A stretch of 64,000 nt of DNA. It comes from Cognatishimia sp. MH4019 (GTDB lineage Bacteria; Pseudomonadota; Alphaproteobacteria; Rhodobacterales; Rhodobacteraceae). The stretch is taken from NCBI RefSeq assembly GCF_020177595.1, contig NZ_JAHTBL010000006.1, positions 124,001 to 188,000 on the forward strand, given 5' to 3'. A program made the translations under genes and the position numbers. The notes under the pieces are model-generated. The model did not search any database. It saw nothing but the letters and a program-made list of their open reading frames with translations, and had not been told where the DNA came from. Shown here in pieces: positions 58,498 to 64,000 of the stretch. The first letter of the stretch is position 1; each line of letters starts with the position of its first letter.

Positions 58498-59439
58498 CTA
58501 TAAATTCACCCCCGATGCACGGGGTTTGAGCCGCAAGAATATCACACCCGGCAAGACCGCGACGATGAAGCACAGGCCAAAGGCCACGCTGCTGGCCAAC
58601 CCGCCGCTTGCGGTTGCGCCTGCGAGAGGCAAAAGTGCGGCTGCAGCGCCTTCGCGCAATCCCCAGCCAGAGACCGAGATCGGGATCAGCATCGTGAACA
58701 GGATCAGCGGCACGAGCGCCACAATGGCGGAGAGCGGCAGCGCGACGCCAACAGCATAGGCGCAAAACGCAAAAGCCGAAAGATTGCACAGGGTCGTCCC
58801 GATGCTCAGTGCGATTTGGCCGGGCAGCACTTTGCGGTCCGCAAGGGTCTTTCGCAGAGCTGTCGAAATTGCGCTGGCACCCCGCCCGGTAACGCCCTGG
58901 AAGCGCGTAGCGGCGAGCACCAGCGGCGGTAAAAGAAGACCCGTAAGCAGCAAGGCTGCAACGACGAGCGCCAGCCAACGGGGCCAGTCCAGCCCGCCGG
59001 GAACAAGGCTTGTCGCCAGAAACCCTGCCGCCAAGGTAAGAAACATCGCGATCTGCCCGATGAGCCGTTCGATCACCACGGCTTGTCCTGACGCCAAGAG
59101 CCCTGCTTGCTCGCGCGCGCGGTAGGCGCGACCTGCATCTCCGATCATGCCGCCGGGGAGTGATTGGTTTATGACTTGCGCGAGGTAGTATTCACGGATC
59201 GCATGGCCTGTCCCAAAGGACATCCCCAGTTGCAAGGCTGTGAGCCGCCAGCGCATCGCAGACAGGATGGTTTGCAGGGTCAGCATCGCAACGGCAAGGA
59301 CTAGCCACACCCAATTGGCCTGTGCAAGGCTGCGGGCGGCGGCTGGTCCATCCGCGGCACGCCAGAGCAAAGATAGAAGAAGGGCCGCGATGCTCAATTG
59401 GAGCACCGGCCATATCCAGGGCGAGAGCTTGCGGATCAA
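58498..59439 (-). CDS. LPG-synthase-TM / flippase-like membrane protein (PF03706 type)
   Basis: 313 aa with about eight membrane helices. LPGGMIGDAGRAYRAREQAG and VSGWGLREGAAAALL are the two conserved segments of the lysylphosphatidylglycerol-synthase TM/UPF0104 family, several of which move lipids or lipid-linked glycans. It lacks the synthetase domain. ATGA overlap with the sulfatase-fold gene. Substrate unknown. Confidence 0.88.
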   Translation of the reverse strand: MIRKLSPWIWPVLQLSIAALLLSLLWRAADGPAAARSLAQANWVWLVLAVAMLTLQTILSAMRWRLTALQLGMSFGTGHAIREYYLAQVINQSLPGGMIGDAGRAYRAREQAGLLASGQAVVIERLIGQIAMFLTLAAGFLATSLVPGGLDWPRWLALVVAALLLTGLLLPPLVLAATRFQGVTGRGASAISTALRKTLADRKVLPGQIALSIGTTLCNLSAFAFCAYAVGVALPLSAIVALVPLILFTMLIPISVSGWGLREGAAAALLPLAGATASGGLASSVAFGLCFIVAVLPGVIFLRLKPRASGVNL

Positions 59440-61082
59440 CTGCTTTCGTCCTTTGGGGGCAGGCTTGAGAACGCATCGAGTATGAGGTTGCGCATGTCGC
59501 TCATCGCGCGCGGAGAGGCCGTTTCCGTGGGCAAAAGACCGTCAGCCCAGCCCCAAGCGGCCGCACGCGCGACAAGGTGATCGGGGCCGATGAGGTGGAT
59601 CGGGACGTCGGGGCGCTCATCCAGCGCGACAAAGCCTGTGGCCTGATGATCGCCGACGACAAGGATCAGAGGTGGGTCATCGGCGTGCAGAGCGATATAG
59701 TCAAAGACCACGTTGAGCGCGTAATCCACTGCTTGACGATATTGATCGCGGACGCGGTCGCGGTCTCGCCAAACGACATCCGGCGGATCGCCTGCCTCGG
59801 CCATCGGGTTGAAGATTTCGCCTTTTCCGATGGCCTCCCAATCAACAAGTCTTGGCACGGGCAGCCATGGCGCATGAGAGGAGCCAAGGGCCATTTGGAC
59901 GAAGACGGGCCTGTCGTCCTGACCGTTGCGCAGGAGGCGGTCCATGGCGGCGAAAGTGAATTGATCTGGCATCGTGACCCAATTGAACGGCAGCCCTTCA
60001 TAGCCGAGATCTGCGGCGGCGAGCACGGTTTCAAACCCCATGAATGCGGCTTCGGGCCAGTCGAGCGTGATCTGCGGCATCACGGCGGCTGTGTGAAAGC
60101 CCGAGTTCTGCGCGATGTGAAAAAGGGTCTGCCTCTCGCTGGCGAGCACTGCGCCATAGCTGGTCTGATCGGCCACCCAAAGCCCGTTGGCAAAGGTTGC
60201 ATGGCTGAGCCAGCTTTGGCCGCCGCGCGTCGGGGCGCGCAGAAGGCCTGAGCGCATCTCAAGGCCGAGGTCGCGGAGCCGTGCTTCGGAGCGGGTCAGC
60301 GTTGCCCGGTGGGTTTGCGCGTAAAGCGGCGTGTCGAGGCTGGCGCGGCCATAGCTTTCCACGAAAATCACCAGTACATCGCTGTCGATGGTGTCCAATA
60401 GCCCGGTGCGACCTGCATAAGGGTCTTGTGCTGCGGCCACAGAAAAGGCGCGCAGATCGGCAAGCGTGTCACGTACCATCAATGTGCGCTCTACCCCGAC
60501 GCGGGCTGTGAACGCAGCGCCGGGGATGGGGGCGGGCAGGTTCCAGCGGCCCATTGTCTGGCCAATCTCGGCCACGGCGATCGCGCCAAAAAGAATGGCC
60601 GCTCCGACCGTCAGGCCTGTATGCACACGCTCGATTTTCAACCGCGCCCAGACGCCTGTCGCCCACCAGAGGGCAACGGCCACGAGCGCAACGGCGGCCA
60701 AGGCGGCGACGACGCCTGCGGCTGTCAGAGCGGGTCCAACGGCGCCGTTTGCCAGACGCAAACCAGCCTCGATCAGCGGCAGATCGGAAACCGGGTTGAA
60801 GCCACGGGCGAGGGCCGTGAACATTGCAAAGTCAGCGGTTTTGAGCAGGGCGATCACAAGCAATGTGCTGACAAGAGCGATGCGCAGCCATTGCGCCCAC
60901 CGGCCAGAGCCCAATGCGACAAGTGCGAGCAGAATCACTGGAAGCTCGAGCGGAAACAGCAGCAGGGCGTCCCAATTCATCGCGGCGGGGTGGTTGGGTT
61001 GGACCAGCACAAGGTGCAGGACCATCGCTGCTAAGACCAGCCTCACCACCAGTCCTTTCACGAACGGGACCGCCGCAGCCAT
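59436..61082 (-). CDS. Membrane-anchored sulfatase/phosphoglycerol-transferase-fold protein
   Basis: 548 aa from MAAAVPFVKGLVVRLVLAAM. About five N-terminal membrane helices precede a periplasmic alkaline-phosphatase-fold domain (VIFVESYGRASLD metal motif, LLRAPTRGGQSWLSHATFANG nucleophile region, LILVVGDHQATG metal motif). This is the layout of OpgB/LtaS-like phosphoglycerol or phosphoethanolamine transferases. The opgH-like gene 1.5 kb away makes glucan modification attractive but unproven. Overlaps the upstream CDP-alcohol gene by 25 bp. Confidence 0.85.
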   Translation of the reverse strand: MAAAVPFVKGLVVRLVLAAMVLHLVLVQPNHPAAMNWDALLLFPLELPVILLALVALGSGRWAQWLRIALVSTLLVIALLKTADFAMFTALARGFNPVSDLPLIEAGLRLANGAVGPALTAAGVVAALAAVALVAVALWWATGVWARLKIERVHTGLTVGAAILFGAIAVAEIGQTMGRWNLPAPIPGAAFTARVGVERTLMVRDTLADLRAFSVAAAQDPYAGRTGLLDTIDSDVLVIFVESYGRASLDTPLYAQTHRATLTRSEARLRDLGLEMRSGLLRAPTRGGQSWLSHATFANGLWVADQTSYGAVLASERQTLFHIAQNSGFHTAAVMPQITLDWPEAAFMGFETVLAAADLGYEGLPFNWVTMPDQFTFAAMDRLLRNGQDDRPVFVQMALGSSHAPWLPVPRLVDWEAIGKGEIFNPMAEAGDPPDVVWRDRDRVRDQYRQAVDYALNVVFDYIALHADDPPLILVVGDHQATGFVALDERPDVPIHLIGPDHLVARAAAWGWADGLLPTETASPRAMSDMRNLILDAFSSLPPKDESS

Positions 61083-61813
61083 ACGATATCCAGGGCGAAG
61101 GACCACACCAGCGCAACTGCGACCAGCGGCACAAGAGCGATGGCGATGGTTGCGGGCAAGAGCGGGGCCTGCATCGCGATCAGGGCGGCCAGTTGGAGCA
61201 CGCACACAACCTTGCGGCTGAACCGCTCTGGCAAGTCGCGTTGCATCCATGGCAAGGCATAAGACGCGGCGATGAAGGCGTATCGCGGGATGCCAAGCAG
61301 CAGGGCTGCCGCGCCAATCTCAGGCGTCAGCGCGGCATTTATGGCAAGGGTCAGAGCAAGCAGCGAGTCGACTTCGACATCGAAGCGCGCGCCGAACTCC
61401 GAGGTCAGGCCTTGCTTGCGGGCGAGCCATCCGTCAACGCCATCCAGCGACAAGGCGATAACCGCGAGGCCAAAGAATGCCCAAGATGGACCGCCCCCCG
61501 TCAGTAGATGGGCGCTTAGTGCGCAGACCAGCATCAGCCGCGCCAGCGTCACGTAATTGCACAGCCCCAGACGGTCATGGTGGTAGTCGCGCTGCAAGAA
61601 CCGGCCAGCCATTGCTGCGGCCCCAGCAAACAAGACAACCGAAAAGCCGATAGACCCCGCTGTCGTTCCGGGCAAAGCTGCGGCCAGCGCCAGAACGCCG
61701 AGCCCGCCCATAAAAGCGGCGCGCACGAAAGCGTCGGTTACGCCATGGGGCGCACCCCAAGGTAGGCGTCGGCGCGTTTTTCGAAGAAGATCTGTCTGCG
61801 TAAAAGCCATCAT
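61058..61813 (-). CDS. CDP-alcohol phosphatidyltransferase family protein
   Basis: 251 aa with about six membrane helices. The signature reads DGVDGWLARKQG-x4-FGARFDVEVD, that is DGx2ARx8Gx3Dx3D, which binds CDP-alcohol and metal. It joins a CDP-activated group to an alcohol such as glycerol phosphate or inositol. First gene of a three-gene overlapping operon with the sulfatase-fold and flippase-like genes. Two ATGs in tandem (61813, 61810). Confidence 0.9.
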   Translation of the reverse strand: MMAFTQTDLLRKTRRRLPWGAPHGVTDAFVRAAFMGGLGVLALAAALPGTTAGSIGFSVVLFAGAAAMAGRFLQRDYHHDRLGLCNYVTLARLMLVCALSAHLLTGGGPSWAFFGLAVIALSLDGVDGWLARKQGLTSEFGARFDVEVDSLLALTLAINAALTPEIGAAALLLGIPRYAFIAASYALPWMQRDLPERFSRKVVCVLQLAALIAMQAPLLPATIAIALVPLVAVALVWSFALDIVWLRRSRS

Positions 61814-61916
61814 TGAAAGATCGCGCTGACTTTGCCACTGTCAAGGAAAGATAACATAGCGCACCCGTCGCTTATATCGTCGGGCGGTGCGCCGCTTATC
61901 AAACCATGAGGGTGCA

Positions 61917-62474
61917 ATGGCAAATCCGGATACCCAATACCCAAGTCCCGCACGTTTTATACATTGGACGATGGCCGCCTTGATATTGGCCACGATTCCC
62001 GTCGGCGTTCTGATGACGCAAGAGGGGCTGGAGCGGTCTTTTCAAAACAGCCTCTATATTTTTCACAAGAACGTCGGTGTTCTGCTTCTGGTGCTGATTT
62101 TGATCCGCATCTTTTATCGTCTGACCCATAAGCCTGCGCCTCTGCCCAGCGATATTCCCGATTGGCAGCACCGTATTGCAGGGCTGTCTCATGCGGCGCT
62201 TTACGCGCTTTTGCTGATCATGCCCATCGCAGGCTATATCCGCGTCAGATCGGGCGGCTTCCCCATTGAGGCGCTTGATGCGCTGGGGGTGCCGTCGCTG
62301 GTGCCGCGCTCGGATGCGTTGGCGGAGGTCGCCAAATCCATCCACTACTTTGGCAGCTTTGCCATTGCGGGCTTGATCGCCATGCATATTGGCGCTGCTC
62401 TTTATCACGGCATCCTCCGCAAGGACGGCGTTTTTTCGCGCATGTGGCCACCATTCGGGGGCAGTGCCAGCTAG
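61917..62474 (+). CDS. Cytochrome b561 (YodB-like)
   Basis: 185 aa from MANPDTQYPSPARFIHWTMA, with GAGG 5-6 bases upstream. Four membrane helices carry haem histidines in RFIHWTM, YIFHKNVG, GLSHAALY and GLIAMHIGAALYH. It moves electrons between quinol and a periplasmic acceptor. Divergent from the CDP-alcohol gene (about 100-bp spacer). Confidence 0.92.
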   Translation: MANPDTQYPSPARFIHWTMAALILATIPVGVLMTQEGLERSFQNSLYIFHKNVGVLLLVLILIRIFYRLTHKPAPLPSDIPDWQHRIAGLSHAALYALLLIMPIAGYIRVRSGGFPIEALDALGVPSLVPRSDALAEVAKSIHYFGSFAIAGLIAMHIGAALYHGILRKDGVFSRMWPPFGGSAS

Positions 62475-62579
62475 CCCTGCTTGTCGTTCCGGCGTTGCGC
62501 CATACCTTCCTTGGGATTAGGAGCGCCCTTTACGCACCTCTCTTTCAAGGTTTGCGCCTCAAGGAATTTGAACGCCACG

Positions 62580-64000
62580 ATGTCTCTGACAGAGATACAT
62601 AGCACCACATCCGGCCCGCTCACCGGCCGGATCACGCCGCTTGCGTTTTATGCAGGCGCGACAGTCTTGATGGCGTCTGCCATCGTTCTGGGCTTCGCGG
62701 CGGGTGTATCTGAATGGTCCTTTGGCGCAGTACTTGCGCTTCCCTTGATCACACTTACCGCGCTTTGGATATCCGGGGGCGCTGCGACAGGTTTGCTTGG
62801 TCTTTTGACCGCCTCGCCGCGCGCGATACCGGTTCCGGAGGCGTGGACCCCATCCGAGCGCACAGCGATCCTTGTGACGGTTTGTGGTGAAAATCCGGTG
62901 CCGATTGCAACGCATCTGCGGGCTTTGCGCAGAAGCCTCGACACCTCTGGGACCGGTGACGCGACGCAGATATTCGTCCTGTCCGATACCTCGCGCGACG
63001 ATCAGATCGCGACGGAGGAGGCAGCTTTCGCACCGTTGCAGCAGGCTGGCGTGCTGCGCTATCGGCGGCGCGCAATCAACACTGGGCGTAAGCCGGGCAA
63101 TATCGGCGACTGGTTTCAGACGCACAGCGATGCGTTTGGCTATATGATGGTTCTTGATGCTGACAGCCAGATGTCGGCGCACCGTATTCGCCGGATGATC
63201 TGGCAGATTGAGCGGCAACCGCGCGTCGGCCTCTTGCAAGCTGGTATTGCTTTGATCCCCGGCACGACCCGGTTTGGTCGCCATCAACGCGTGGCTTCGC
63301 GCGTATTGTCGCGCAATTTCGGGCGCGGCTTTGCGGCGTGGACCGGGGAGAGCGGGAATTACTGGGGTCACAATGCGATCATGCGAACAGCCGCTTTTCG
63401 CGACGCAGTTCTGCTTCCCACGCTTTCAGGCGCTGCCCCATTTGGCGGCGATATCCTGAGCCATGACTTCATCGAAGCCGCGTGGATGCGCCGCGCTGGT
63501 TGGGCGATTGCGCTTGATCCTGATCCCGTCGGTAGCGCGGAGAGCGCACCGCAAACCCTGGGCGAGTTTCACCGGAGAGATCGGCGCTGGTGCCAAGGCA
63601 ATTTGCAGCATCTGCGCTTGCTGTTCACACCTGGTTTATGCCCGATCAGCCGCGTCCATCTGGCTGCGGGTATCCTTAGCTATCTTGCTGCGCCGCTCTG
63701 GCTGATGCTTGTGGGATTGATCGCTTCAGGCCTAGTGCCGGTGAGCGGGGTGGTGCCGCTTCTGTTGGTTGCTTTCGTGCTGATCTTGCCGAAACTCTGC
63801 GCGATGATAGATTGGCTAGGGCGTACACGGACGCTGCGCCGTCGCATGGTTGCGATGCGTGCTTTGGTCGGCGAGCTTATCGTCTCCAGCCTGATTGCGC
63901 CGCTTGTCATGGTGCGTCATGCAGGTGCCGTGGTATCGGTTTGTCTGGGGCGCGATTGCGGTTGGAAGTCTGGTCGCGCACGTCGGTTTTATGTGCCTGA
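62580..64000 (+). CDS. opgH: OpgH-like glucans biosynthesis glucosyltransferase, 3'-truncated
   Basis: About 473 residues visible, open to the window end. N-terminal membrane helices, then GT2 core: VLDADSQMSA (DxD), GESGNYWGHNAIMRTAAF, GGDILSHDFIEAAWMRRAGW (general base region), RRDRRWCQGNLQHL (R/QxxRW), then membrane helices and GRDCGWKSGRARRFYV. These match MdoH/OpgH, which makes the backbone of osmoregulated periplasmic glucans from UDP-glucose. The upstream opgG usually seen is not in the window. Confidence 0.9.
   Translation, partial: MSLTEIHSTTSGPLTGRITPLAFYAGATVLMASAIVLGFAAGVSEWSFGAVLALPLITLTALWISGGAATGLLGLLTASPRAIPVPEAWTPSERTAILVTVCGENPVPIATHLRALRRSLDTSGTGDATQIFVLSDTSRDDQIATEEAAFAPLQQAGVLRYRRRAINTGRKPGNIGDWFQTHSDAFGYMMVLDADSQMSAHRIRRMIWQIERQPRVGLLQAGIALIPGTTRFGRHQRVASRVLSRNFGRGFAAWTGESGNYWGHNAIMRTAAFRDAVLLPTLSGAAPFGGDILSHDFIEAAWMRRAGWAIALDPDPVGSAESAPQTLGEFHRRDRRWCQGNLQHLRLLFTPGLCPISRVHLAAGILSYLAAPLWLMLVGLIASGLVPVSGVVPLLLVAFVLILPKLCAMIDWLGRTRTLRRRMVAMRALVGELIVSSLIAPLVMVRHAGAVVSVCLGRDCGWKSGRARRFYVP

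Overview
The window looks like a high-GC alphaproteobacterium of the Rhodobacterales (Roseobacter group). This is inferred from the gene families, from GC-rich codon use, and from a CtrA-type TTAA-N7-TTAA cluster. It holds a left host segment (1-9474), a complete-looking Mu-like transposable prophage (about 9479-46930, 37.5 kb), and a right host segment (46931-64000).

Left host segment: the 3' part of glmM, an EamA/DMT exporter, ilvC with a clear terminator, two overlapping Lrp/AsnC regulators divergent from ilvC, a class-V aminotransferase, a UbiH/UbiF-type monooxygenase, a HAD nucleotidase, a GntR/FCD regulator, and the 3' half of a family-2 glycosyltransferase gene. The 5' half of that gene lies at 46931-47667. 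The prophage therefore interrupts one gene of about 689 codons, and joining the halves at a shared GATC restores the frame.

Prophage: read on the minus strand from 46930 down to 9479. An S24-type repressor on the plus strand faces an early operon of small regulators, a ParB-like protein, MuA transposase, MuB ATPase, a DnaA-domain-IV-like protein, DUF3164, an HNH protein, GemA and the Mor activator. Lysis genes follow (GH108 endolysin, holin, small membrane proteins). Then come Mu-type packaging and head genes (gp26, gp27, terminase, portal, gpF, protease/scaffold, major head protein, gp35-gp37, gpG), and a P2-type contractile tail (V, W, J, I, fibre, FI, FII, E, T, U, X, D). A DNA-modification cassette sits between tail genes U and X: adenine methylase, Com-like zinc finger, C5 methyltransferase with a second open frame over it, and a secreted protein. 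A tRNA-Met(CAU) related to initiator tRNA lies in the tail operon. A perfect palindrome, GGTAGCGCGCGCTACC, occurs three times, each just upstream of a late gene block, and is the likely operator of the Mor-type activator.

Right host segment: a CtrA-box cluster upstream of the interrupted glycosyltransferase, an acyl-CoA dehydrogenase, an AraC regulator, a CobW/DUF1826/Rrf2 locus that looks like metal homeostasis, an FkbM methyltransferase and a group-1 glycosyltransferase, a ThiY/RibY-like ABC importer with a fused double permease, an overlapping envelope operon (CDP-alcohol phosphatidyltransferase, sulfatase-fold membrane enzyme, LPG-synthase-TM flippase-like protein), a cytochrome b561, and the 5' part of an opgH-like glucosyltransferase cut by the window end.

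The strongest leads are the two overlapping reading frames behind one Shine-Dalgarno in the methyltransferase locus, the triplicated palindrome at late promoters, the altered initiator-like tRNA, and the stand-alone DnaA domain IV protein beside MuB.
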